A DNA stretch of 14,755 nucleotides, taken from Bordetella parapertussis. Its GTDB lineage: Bacteria; Pseudomonadota; Gammaproteobacteria; Burkholderiales; Burkholderiaceae_B. A program made the position numbers and the translations under genes. Shown here piece after piece: positions 1-6,618 of this stretch; positions within the stretch are counted from its first letter, which is position 1; the number at the start of each line of letters is the position of its first letter. The notes under the pieces are model-generated. The model worked only from the letters and a program-made list of their open reading frames with translations, did no database searches and was not told the origin of the DNA. The DNA lies in contig CALQNE010000057.1 in the NCBI GenBank assembly GCA_943331855.1, positions 1 to 14,755 of the forward strand. Direction: 5' to 3'.

Positions 1-586
1 CGTGGTAATCCACACCGTCAGCTCACAAAGTTATGTCGCACCGCTTGGTGGCATCGAATCTATCTTGGGTACCAACCCGCTGACCATTGGCTTACCCACG
101 GCCAATGGCCCCTTGATTTTTGATATGGGCACTTCGGCCATCATGTACACCGACCTCACCCTGCGTGAACGTCGTGGTGAAACACTGCCTGAAGGCGTCG
201 CCATCGATGCGCAAGGCAATCCCACGCAAGATCCCACTGCAGCACGCGCAGGCGCCTTACTACCTTTTGCAGGTCACAAGGGCTTTGGTCTGGCATTGAT
301 GATGCATGCCATGGGGTTGCTCACGGGCGCAGGCACCACCGCTGATAAAAACAACGGGCACCTGATCATTGCGTTCAGGCCTGACCTGATGTACTCAACC
401 GAGCAATACAAAACCGATGTCAGTGCACTGATTACACGAATTAAAACGTCAAAGCGTGCACCTGGCGTTGACGAGATTCGCATCCCCTCTGAAAGATCGT
501 TCAAAGAGCGTGCGCGTAATCTCAAAGAAGGCCTTGAGTTCGACACCGCGGTGTACGACGCACTGCGTAAATTCGCAGGCGTTTAA
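1..586 (+). CDS. Ldh family NAD(P)-dependent oxidoreductase (malate/L-lactate dehydrogenase type), 5'-truncated by window
   Basis: This is the C-terminal part (about 194 residues visible) of a protein of the malate/L-lactate dehydrogenase family (COG2055), whose members are normally about 330-360 residues and reduce 2-oxo acids or cyclic imines with NAD(P)H. Family motifs seen are GTNP at visible residues 23-26, the FDMGTSA stretch at 40-46 and GHKGFGLALMM at 91-101. The reading frame is open to the window edge, so the GTG at base 2 is almost certainly an internal valine codon and the true start lies outside. The N-terminal part that carries the family's catalytic histidine is not visible. 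It ends with TAA, 28 bases from the stop of the opposing ketopantoate-reductase-like gene. The substrate cannot be decided: the family includes malate, lactate, sulfolactate, ureidoglycolate and piperideine-2-carboxylate enzymes. Confidence 0.9.
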   Translation, partial: VVIHTVSSQSYVAPLGGIESILGTNPLTIGLPTANGPLIFDMGTSAIMYTDLTLRERRGETLPEGVAIDAQGNPTQDPTAARAGALLPFAGHKGFGLALMMHAMGLLTGAGTTADKNNGHLIIAFRPDLMYSTEQYKTDVSALITRIKTSKRAPGVDEIRIPSERSFKERARNLKEGLEFDTAVYDALRKFAGV

Positions 587-614
587 CTTAATAACCGCGT
601 AGTGAAGGGTTCGC

Positions 615-1658
615 TTAGTCGAACAGATCTTTGATGGAGTCAAGCCCTTGGGTCAGGCGACCTGCCTCAAGTTGCTTGACCCGGGCCGTCAGCTCTGTGT
701 GAAGCGGCGCTGGCACGCCGAGTTCAGCCGCTTTTTTTGCAATGAGGCCATTGATCGACTCGATTTCGGTGCGTCGCCCACGCCGAATATCGTGCAAGGT
801 CGACGCTTGCCCCGTAACGTCTAGCCGTTCTTCCCACTTCTTTAACGCCAGTTCAATTTCTGCGAAACCATCCGGAGTATCCGGATTGCCCGCCAGCCAC
901 ACGTCAGGCGCAATCGATGAAATTTTTTCTAATTGCAAACCCATGGCACGCCCCACCTGAACCCCTTCCTGGGCCAGCTTGATCGACAGGCGACGCGTAT
1001 CTTTATTCGCAAACATATCGACAATGCCCATACCCGTCAATGGCCCGATCGCGCTTGCGGTGGCATTATTGGTTAACTTTGACCAACGCTCGCCCCATAA
1101 ATTCGTCGTCACATCGGCATGATCCACCGACTTTAAAATTTCGGCGATCTGCAAGGCTCTGGGCGTGACCCGCCCATGCATTTCTCCGATTCTAAAAACC
1201 GGATAGCCGGGCGGTGCAGGTTTCATCCACCGCATCACTTGACCCGGCCCCGTCATCTCGACACCGATTGTGTTCAACACACAACCCATCACCCGTCCCC
1301 AGCCAATCAGGGGCGCGATGGTTTCTTCATTCATGCCGTTTTGCATCGACAACACATAACCATCGGGCGTGAGGTAGTCGCGCAAAAAGAGCGTCATCCA
1401 TTCTGTGTCGTAAGACTTGACACACAAAATCGCAACATCAACCTTGTTTTTAAGTAGCGCCTGCGCCTCAGAAAGATGCAAGGCCTGCACAGGCACATGA
1501 AACTCGCCCTGCGATCCCGAGAGCGACAAGCCATGCTCTCGCATATGCACAACGTGCTCAGACCACAGATCAAGCATGGTGACCTGATGGCCACCACGAA
1601 CCATCATGCCGCCCACGTACGCGCCAACAGAGCCCGTGCCAAAAATGCCAATGTGCAT
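615..1658 (-). CDS. Ketopantoate reductase family (ApbA/PanE-like) NADP-dependent 2-oxoacid reductase
   Basis: The 347-residue protein begins with a Rossmann dinucleotide motif, GTGSVG at residues 7-12, followed by the NADP-domain signatures CVKSYDTE (79-86) and the QNG triad (106-108). The C-terminal ApbA domain is present: Lys194 in WSKLTNN and the TEIESING block at 297-304 match the positions of the catalytic lysine and the substrate-binding glutamate/asparagine of E. coli PanE. It should therefore reduce a 2-oxo acid, with ketopantoate to pantoate as the family prototype. It is somewhat longer than E. coli PanE (303 residues) and sits behind a Bug transporter gene and an NTF2-like gene rather than with pantothenate genes, so a catabolic relative is as likely as the housekeeping enzyme; no gene symbol is given for that reason. 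The start follows the NTF2-like stop by 19 bases and has only a weak Shine-Dalgarno. Confidence 0.88.
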   Translation of the reverse strand: MHIGIFGTGSVGAYVGGMMVRGGHQVTMLDLWSEHVVHMREHGLSLSGSQGEFHVPVQALHLSEAQALLKNKVDVAILCVKSYDTEWMTLFLRDYLTPDGYVLSMQNGMNEETIAPLIGWGRVMGCVLNTIGVEMTGPGQVMRWMKPAPPGYPVFRIGEMHGRVTPRALQIAEILKSVDHADVTTNLWGERWSKLTNNATASAIGPLTGMGIVDMFANKDTRRLSIKLAQEGVQVGRAMGLQLEKISSIAPDVWLAGNPDTPDGFAEIELALKKWEERLDVTGQASTLHDIRRGRRTEIESINGLIAKKAAELGVPAPLHTELTARVKQLEAGRLTQGLDSIKDLFD

Positions 1659-1677
1659 ATTTAAAACCCGGTGTACG

Positions 1678-2070
1678 TTAAACCAGCTTTGTCGAAGCCC
1701 AGGCGGTCAGCAACAGCTTACCGCTCACTGCGGTCCACACACCCAGATAACGGTTGTACAGATTCTTTTCAACACCCTCAACCACCACCGTCATGTTGAC
1801 CTTACCTTCAACCAGCACGGCATTGCCTACCGCGCGTGCAGTCACTTCTTCGCGATCTAAGCGGGTGTACTTTGAACGCCCTGTTGTGACAGCGTCGACA
1901 TAGGTTGCTTTGGTATCGCGACGGCCCGTTGCATGGGTATACGTCAGCCCCTCATCGACAATCGCAGCAAGCCCGACACCATCGCCCGCCAACAACACCT
2001 CGCAGCGACGTGTATCTAATTTAAGCGCTTCTTGTTCGAGAGCTTTAGCGGCTTGATCATTTGAAGACAT
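1678..2070 (-). CDS. NTF2-like / SnoaL-like (DUF4440-type) small protein
   Basis: A 130-residue protein with the layout of the NTF2-like cone-fold superfamily: an N-terminal helix of about 30 residues (EALKLDTRRCEVLLAGD), an early segment ending in DEGLTYTHATG, a middle segment with the KATYVDAVTTG turn typical of DUF4440/SnoaL-like members, then beta strands ending in LYNRYLGVWTAVSGKLLLTAWAST. No signal peptide is seen, so it should be cytoplasmic. Members act as small-molecule isomerases, hydrolases, dehydratases or non-enzymatic binding domains, and the sequence does not tell which. The ATG is preceded by an AAAGGAAAA-type ribosome binding site. It lies between a Bug gene (64 bases upstream) and the ketopantoate-reductase-like gene (19 bases downstream), probably in one transcript, which suggests an accessory step on the same substrate. 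Confidence 0.8.
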   Translation of the reverse strand: MSSNDQAAKALEQEALKLDTRRCEVLLAGDGVGLAAIVDEGLTYTHATGRRDTKATYVDAVTTGRSKYTRLDREEVTARAVGNAVLVEGKVNMTVVVEGVEKNLYNRYLGVWTAVSGKLLLTAWASTKLV

Positions 2071-2118
2071 TTGGTTTTCCTTTGTTATTGTTGAAACAAA
2101 AATTAATCACACTCATTT

Positions 2119-2130
2119 TTACTGTAGTAA
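2119..2130. repeat. Short A/T-flanked inverted repeat between Bug and NTF2-like genes
   Basis: TTACTGTAGTAA has five-base arms around a two-base centre and is flanked by T runs. A second small inverted repeat, TTGTTGAAACAA, lies nearer the NTF2-like start. These occupy most of the 64-base gap and may form weak RNA hairpins or protein sites; neither is a convincing terminator because the stems are short and A/T-only. Confidence 0.25.
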
Positions 2131-2134
2131 TTTT

Positions 2135-3106
2135 TTACTGCTGTGGGATATTGGCATTTTTGATGACGTCACGCCAACGCGCGATGTCAGACGCCAAAAA
2201 CTTTGCTTGCCCTTGCGGATCCGTACCCACAATCGTGATACCAATTTGCTCGTATTGTTCAATGATTTTGGGGTCTTTCAACGCCAGTTGAATTTGTTTG
2301 GCGATCAGCTCACCCACCTCAGGTGGTGTGCCCGCAGGTGCAAACAGACCATTCCACGAGCCCGCCAAAAATCCCTTCAAACCAAGCTCTTGCAACGTAG
2401 GTAAGTTTGGCAAAAACGGCAAACGTTCTTGACTGGTTGCGGCCAGTGCGATCAGACGGCCTTCACGAATATACGAAATGCCTTGCGTTGAAATCAGCAC
2501 CACGCAATTCGTATGGCCACCCAACAAGTCGACCACCATCGGCGCATCTGATTGATACGGCACCGGCATCAACGGAACCTCTGCCGCAAACTTCAGCGAC
2601 TCGGTTGCCATGTGATTACCACTGCCGGGCACCACCCCACAACGCAGCGCGTCTGGATTTTTTTTGCCGTACGCAACAAATTCCTGAAAGGTTTTCACCG
2701 GTAGCGATGGGTGCACCACCAGCACCATCGGCACGGTACCGATTAAAGAAACAGGTTCAAAACTTTTGACCGCGTCATACGGCATTTCTTTTCTAAGGCT
2801 CGGATTAATCGCATGGGGCGAGCCTGCCATCAGCAGCGTGTAGCCATCGGGTGCCGCTTTTGCAACAAACTGTGATCCGACAATGCTGCTGCCGCCGTTC
2901 TTATTTTCAACCTGCACGCTAATGCCCAATTGCTCGGTCAGTTTTTTGGCCATCGAACGGGCAATAATGTCGGTCGTGCCGCCTGGGCCAAACGGCACAA
3001 TGATTCGAATCGGTTTATTGGGATAGGGTTGCGCCTGTACACAGGCACCACTTACAAAAAAACAACCCAACAACAACGCGACTATTCTTTTTATGCGCTC
3101 TTTCAC
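2135..3106 (-). CDS. Bug family (tripartite tricarboxylate transporter) periplasmic solute-binding protein 1
   Basis: A 323-residue secreted binding protein. The N-terminus is a signal peptide: KERIKR, a hydrophobic core (residues 8-20) and a likely cleavage after VQA at 23-25. The mature protein opens with the Bug signature YPNKPIRIIVPFGPGGTTD (28-46), followed by the family's conserved APDGYTLLMAG stretch. Bug proteins bind a small carboxylate in the periplasm and, in known cases, deliver it to a TctA/TctB membrane pair; some act only as sensors. No tctA or tctB is in the window, so the partner must be elsewhere. The start is GTG, chosen because a perfect AGGAGG lies 7 bases upstream. It is the first gene of a probable Bug / NTF2-like / ketopantoate-reductase-like transcript, whose enzymes hint at a 2-oxo or 2-hydroxy acid as ligand (inference). 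Confidence 0.93.
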   Translation of the reverse strand: MKERIKRIVALLLGCFFVSGACVQAQPYPNKPIRIIVPFGPGGTTDIIARSMAKKLTEQLGISVQVENKNGGSSIVGSQFVAKAAPDGYTLLMAGSPHAINPSLRKEMPYDAVKSFEPVSLIGTVPMVLVVHPSLPVKTFQEFVAYGKKNPDALRCGVVPGSGNHMATESLKFAAEVPLMPVPYQSDAPMVVDLLGGHTNCVVLISTQGISYIREGRLIALAATSQERLPFLPNLPTLQELGLKGFLAGSWNGLFAPAGTPPEVGELIAKQIQLALKDPKIIEQYEQIGITIVGTDPQGQAKFLASDIARWRDVIKNANIPQQ

Positions 3107-3113
3107 TTGGTCT

Positions 3114-3119
3114 CCTCCT
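3114..3119 (-). promoter_or_regulatory. Strong Shine-Dalgarno that fixes the GTG start of Bug protein 1
   Basis: On the minus strand AGGAGG is followed by seven bases and then GTG. No ATG lies in frame nearby that would keep the signal peptide, so this site decides the start. Confidence 0.75.
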
Positions 3120-3143
3120 ATCGCCTAATCTGCTATGCTCTTT

Positions 3144-3162
3144 TTGTAGCAATACAGTACAA
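3144..3162. promoter_or_regulatory. Candidate operator between Bug gene 1 and the divergent small membrane-protein gene
   Basis: Within the 91-base divergent gap the plus strand reads TTGTAGCAATACAGTACAA, a TTGTA-N9-TACAA inverted repeat of 19 bases that also contains the shorter TGTA-N4-TACA (minus-strand reading). Reading toward the Bug gene it lies about 40-55 bases before the start codon, near where a -35 element would be (minus-strand TTGTAC, with only a poor -10 match AGCATA 17 bases on). TGTA/TACA half-sites are common in operators of GntR-type regulators, but the assignment is a guess from shape only. Confidence 0.3.
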
Positions 3163-3197
3163 CGATTTTCTTGAATTGACCACCAGTCCAGCATCTT

Positions 3198-3371
3198 ATG
3201 CGAACTCTTTTTATTCTCTTGCTGTTAATTAATCTTGCCGTGTTCGCACTTGGGCAAGGCTGGTTTGGCCCCCCGCGCAGTGAAGCGGGCAGATCACCCG
3301 CAAGCAGAGCACAAGTACAGCTTAATGCTGAGGCGGCAACGATTGGGCCCGGGCAGCTTCAAATTCCGTAA
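3198..3371 (+). CDS. Small single-span membrane protein, 57 residues, 3' end overlapping waaA
   Basis: An ATG at 3198 opens a 57-codon frame ending at TAA. The product starts MRTLFILLLINLAVFALGQG, one hydrophobic span (about residues 3-19), then WFGPPRSEAGRSPA and a polar tail ending AEAATIGPGQLQIP. A short positively charged N-terminus, a leucine-rich span, a Trp-Phe-Gly turn and a Pro/Arg/Ser/Glu/Ala/Gly linker resemble small proteins, or N-termini of SPOR-type proteins, that I recall from Burkholderiales; this is recollection, not a search. The gene is convergent with waaA and the two share their last 50 bases on opposite strands. It diverges from Bug gene 1. The ribosome binding site is weak (the bases before the ATG are CAGCATCTT), which lowers confidence; the protein-like composition and membrane segment favour a real gene. 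The function is unknown; a role near the inner membrane is inferred. Confidence 0.6.
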   Translation: MRTLFILLLLINLAVFALGQGWFGPPRSEAGRSPASRAQVQLNAEAATIGPGQLQIP

Positions 3372-4659
3372 TGTGCTGCAAGATCCGCACCGTCGCGCCG
3401 GTGTGCTGTGCCACCCACTCGCGTGCAAGTTCGCGTTTCTCAGTTAAGCCCTGCTGATCGTCTAGCCAGCGTAACGCCAACGATACCGCACGTTGCGCAG
3501 CATCAAGTGACTCAGTCGACTGTATTTGCGCCGCGGCGCCAATGGCGACGGCCTGCTCAACGGCTTCAGCAAAGTTGTAGGTATAGGGGCCCACAATCAC
3601 CGGAGTCCCCAGCGCACACGCCTCAATCAGATTTTGCCCGCCATGTGGCGCAAAGCTGCCCCCAACAATTGCGACATCGCTTGCCGCGTAAAACAAAGGC
3701 ATCTCGCCCAAGGTATCGCACAACACCACTTTAATTTCGGCTAGTGTTGCTTCGGCTTGACTGTTCTGGCGCAGCACCGACCAGCGCACCGTCGCAATCC
3801 CAGCCTGCTCAAGCAAGTTCGCCGCTTCATCAAAGCGCTGCGGATGCCTGGGGATCAGCAGAAACAACGCAGACGTTTGTTGTTGCGCCATCGCTTTCAC
3901 AAACAACGCGTCTTCGTTTTCGCGCGTGCTGGCAATCGCAATGACCGGTCGATTCAAGCGCTGACGCCAGGCGCGGCCCGCATCCACCGCCACCGCAGGC
4001 CAGGCCACATCAAATTTAAGATTACCGACCACATGGATATTCAGCGCACCCACCTCGTACAGGCGCCTGGCATCGTCTTCAGTTTGCGCAAGCGTTAAGT
4101 CTAAGCCCGCGTATGTCTCGCGCATCAAACTTAAAAATACTTTGTCGATCTGCTCAACCTGCTTCTGGGATTTTTCTGAAAAACGCGCGCTCGCTAAAAT
4201 GATCGGCACCCCTGCAAGCTGTGCCTGTTCAATTAGATTCGGCCATACCTCTCGCTCGATCAAGATGCCGATACGGGGCTGATAGTGCTGCATAAATTTT
4301 CGCGTCGCACCCGGAAAATCATACGGTACCCATTGTTGCCGCAGTTGCCCGTTAGCGATCTCGCTGGCAAACAAACGCGCACCCTCGGCGCGACCCGTGG
4401 CCGTCATGTGGGTGAGCAGCACGCGCTCACCCCGTGCAAGCAACTGCGCCATCAAAGACTGCGCCGCACGTGTTTCACCCAAACTCACCGCATGTACCCA
4501 AACGGGCGCCTCACCATCCCAGGGCAACGCATAGGCCCCAAACCGTTCAGCGCTAAAGATTTGCCACTGACCGCCGGCGCGACGCGCGCGCACCAGCATG
4601 TACACCCAGATCAGGGGTGCAAGAAGTCTTAGTAGTAGCGTATAAATCTTTTGTGGCAT
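3322..4659 (-). CDS. waaA: 3-deoxy-D-manno-octulosonic acid (Kdo) transferase
   Basis: WaaA (KdtA) transfers Kdo from CMP-Kdo to the lipid A precursor at the cytoplasmic face of the inner membrane, the first step of LPS core assembly. The 445-residue protein has an N-terminal membrane anchor (about residues 5-22), the family-typical ERFG at 38-41, and HAVSLGE ending in Glu62, which matches the catalytic base of the GT30 family. Further landmarks are EREVWPN (135-141), the IPRHPQRF block (269-276) of the CMP-Kdo-binding C-terminal domain, and VGGSF...GGQNLIE (332-346). Length is normal (E. coli 425). Whether it adds one or two Kdo residues cannot be told. It follows waaC by 9 bases, so the two are almost surely co-transcribed. 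Its last 50 bases overlap the opposite-strand 57-codon gene. Confidence 0.97.
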   Translation of the reverse strand: MPQKIYTLLLRLLAPLIWVYMLVRARRAGGQWQIFSAERFGAYALPWDGEAPVWVHAVSLGETRAAQSLMAQLLARGERVLLTHMTATGRAEGARLFASEIANGQLRQQWVPYDFPGATRKFMQHYQPRIGILIEREVWPNLIEQAQLAGVPIILASARFSEKSQKQVEQIDKVFLSLMRETYAGLDLTLAQTEDDARRLYEVGALNIHVVGNLKFDVAWPAVAVDAGRAWRQRLNRPVIAIASTRENEDALFVKAMAQQQTSALFLLIPRHPQRFDEAANLLEQAGIATVRWSVLRQNSQAEATLAEIKVVLCDTLGEMPLFYAASDVAIVGGSFAPHGGQNLIEACALGTPVIVGPYTYNFAEAVEQAVAIGAAAQIQSTESLDAAQRAVSLALRWLDDQQGLTEKRELAREWVAQHTGATVRILQHITEFEAARAQSLPPQH

Positions 4660-4668
4660 CGCGTAATA

Positions 4669-5634
4669 CTAGCGCAGAGCTTGCTCGATTGCAGCAAATA
4701 CCATCTGCCAAGAGGGCGATTGCCCGCGGTCGCCCAGACTGGCGGTAAAGGCCGAACTGACTAAGGGCGTGCGTACCGGCGTTGAGGCTTTATAGATACC
4801 GATCGTGGGCCGCCCAAGCGCCGCCGACAAGTGTGTGAGCCCACTATCCAAGCCCACCATCAATTGTGCCGCTGCTAGGATTTGCGCGGTTTCAGTCAGA
4901 CTGCCACGCGGCAACACGACCGCCTGTGCACGACCTTCAAGTAACGCCTGTGCCCGTTCAGCCTCTTGTTGATTGCCGGCTAGCAATTTCAAATGCAAGC
5001 CACGCTCGGTCAACAAAGCAAACACCGCCTGCCAATCCGCTTCGGGCCATAACTTATCGGCGCGACTGGCTGAAGGCATGATCGTGGCGTAGGGATGCTG
5101 TTGCGCACGGGCAATCTGCGCTTCGGTCTCAAAAGCTTGCAAACCAAAATCAGGTTCGCCTTGTACGGTATAGCCAAACACGCTGGCCGCCAATAAGCGT
5201 TGTCGCGTGACAGCGGGTTGCCAAAACTCAACGCGATGGCGAACGTCATAAAACAGCGTCGCCAGTGGTTCACGCGCCGAGCGCCAGTCAAGCCCATGCT
5301 TCACACCCGAGGCCATCCGCACCCACCATACCGACTTTAATAACGCCTGCATATCGAGCACAAGATCGTAGTGCTGGTCTCGTAATTCAGCGTCTAAGGC
5401 CTGTCGCTCTTGACGCACAGCGGACGACCACCACGCGCGACGCCAACGACGATGTGCCACCTTCAGCACACGATGAACCGCGGGATGCCAGGCTGGTATT
5501 TGTGCAAACGACTCTTCAACCAACCAATCAATTTGCGCACCGGGCACGTGCGCAGCAATATCTGAAATTGCCGGCAACATATGCACCAGATCGCCAAGCG
5601 ACGAAGTGCGCACGATCAAAATTTTAGTCGTCAT
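4669..5634 (-). CDS. waaC: Lipopolysaccharide heptosyltransferase I
   Basis: WaaC adds the first L-glycero-D-manno-heptose to the Kdo of the LPS inner core, using ADP-heptose, in the cytoplasm. The 321-residue protein begins with ILIVRTSSLGDLVHMLPA (residues 5-22), the GT9 signature, with Asp15 at the position of the catalytic aspartate of E. coli WaaC. The donor-binding half shows SRADKLWPEADW (190-201, with Lys194) and VGLDSGLTHLSAALG (260-274, with Asp263), both diagnostic for heptosyltransferase I rather than II. Length matches the family (about 320). The start codon overlaps the rfbD stop in an ATGA junction, which points to translational coupling, and waaA follows after 9 bases. Confidence 0.96.
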   Translation of the reverse strand: MTTKILIVRTSSLGDLVHMLPAISDIAAHVPGAQIDWLVEESFAQIPAWHPAVHRVLKVAHRRWRRAWWSSAVRQERQALDAELRDQHYDLVLDMQALLKSVWWVRMASGVKHGLDWRSAREPLATLFYDVRHRVEFWQPAVTRQRLLAASVFGYTVQGEPDFGLQAFETEAQIARAQQHPYATIMPSASRADKLWPEADWQAVFALLTERGLHLKLLAGNQQEAERAQALLEGRAQAVVLPRGSLTETAQILAAAQLMVGLDSGLTHLSAALGRPTIGIYKASTPVRTPLVSSAFTASLGDRGQSPSWQMVFAAIEQALR

Positions 5635-6548
5635 GCTGGCGATTTTAACGCGCGTAAAACTTCATCCACGCCAACACGCCAGTCAGGTAGCGTCAAACCA
5701 AAGGCTTGGCAGAGTTTGCCTGTGTCCAAGCGCGAGTTCAGCGGGCGCGCCGCCGCCACCGGATAATCTTTGGTCGCGATCGGTTTGATCGCCTCGTCTT
5801 GTACTTTGATTGGCCAACCCGCGCGGCGTGCTTGAGCGATCACATAGCACGCATAGGCGTGCCAATTTGTATGGCCGCTTGCCGTGAGGTGATACAGCCC
5901 CCAGCGCGGATCAAGGCCGGGCTGCGCAAGCAACGCTTGCAACACCTGCGTGGTGATCGATGCCAGCAAGGCGGCTGAGGTCGGTGCACCCACTTGATCC
6001 GATACGACACTTAGCGCGTCACGCTCTTGTGCGAGCTTGAGCATGGTTTTCAAAAAATTTCCGCCGTGGGCACTGACCACCCAAGATGTTCTAAAAATCA
6101 GATGGCGCGCGCAGCCGCTAGCAACGGCTTGTTCACCCGCAAGCTTACTTTGCCCGTATACCGATTGCGGTGCTGTGGCGTCGGTTTCAACATAGGGCGT
6201 CAGTTGATCACCCTTAAACACATAATCGGTTGAATAGTGCACAACACACGCGTCCGCTGCTTGCGCGGCTTGCGCGATCAGCCCCGGCGCAAGGGCGTTC
6301 ATTCTTTGCGCCAGTTCAGGTTCAGTTTGGGCACGATCAACGGCGGTATAGGCCGAAGCGTTGACCACAACCGTTGGTTGATGTTGCTGCATCAGCGCCC
6401 CAAGCGCGCGGCCGAACTGCTCAGGCGTCTGATCAAAGTCAAGTTGTGCACGGGTGCAGGCAACGACTTTACCCAGACTGTTGAGCGAAGTCTGCAGTGC
6501 GTGGCCCACCTGGCCATTGGCCCCCAGCAGCAAAATTGTATGTGTCAT
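5631..6548 (-). CDS. rfbD: dTDP-4-dehydrorhamnose reductase
   Basis: RfbD (RmlD) carries out the last step of dTDP-L-rhamnose synthesis, reducing dTDP-4-keto-L-rhamnose with NAD(P)H. From the chosen start the protein has 305 residues, near the family norm of about 300. It shows the Rossmann motif GANGQVG (9-15), NASAYTAVDRAQTEP (63-77), YSTDYVF (105-111), the catalytic YxxxK pair Tyr131/Lys135 in SVYGQSKLAGE, and FRTSWV (152-157). I chose the ATG at 6548 because it places the dinucleotide motif at the usual distance; in-frame starts upstream (6563 and 6584) would add 5 or 12 residues and cannot be excluded. It overlaps waaC by four bases. The other three rhamnose genes (rfbA, rfbB, rfbC) are not in the window. 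Confidence 0.93.
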   Translation of the reverse strand: MTHTILLLGANGQVGHALQTSLNSLGKVVACTRAQLDFDQTPEQFGRALGALMQQHQPTVVVNASAYTAVDRAQTEPELAQRMNALAPGLIAQAAQAADACVVHYSTDYVFKGDQLTPYVETDATAPQSVYGQSKLAGEQAVASGCARHLIFRTSWVVSAHGGNFLKTMLKLAQERDALSVVSDQVGAPTSAALLASITTQVLQALLAQPGLDPRWGLYHLTASGHTNWHAYACYVIAQARRAGWPIKVQDEAIKPIATKDYPVAAARPLNSRLDTGKLCQAFGLTLPDWRVGVDEVLRALKSPA

Positions 6549-6594
6549 TGGCACTCTACGCATCGAATCCGGTCGCTCTGCCAACGGCCTGAGC

Positions 6595-6606
6595 GACTCT
6601 AGAGTC
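6595..6606. repeat. Perfect 12-base palindrome in the tauE-like/rfbD gap
   Basis: GACTCTAGAGTC is a perfect palindrome about 47 bases before the rfbD start and just after the stop of the TauE-like gene. An alternative pairing of CGACT with AGTCG uses flanking bases. No T run follows on the minus strand, so it is not a classical terminator. It could be an operator or a weak RNA hairpin separating the catabolic operon from the LPS genes. Confidence 0.3.
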
Positions 6607-6618
6607 TAGTCGAAAATT

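Noticed and set aside
2407..2769. Plus-strand open frame of 120 codons inside the Bug 1 gene
   Set aside because: It is an antisense shadow with no domain signature or ribosome site.
3241..3321. GC-rich stretch after the small gene's membrane span considered as a rho-independent terminator for waaA
   Set aside because: No stem followed by a T run was found in the waaA direction, and the stretch is explained as coding sequence of the 57-codon gene.
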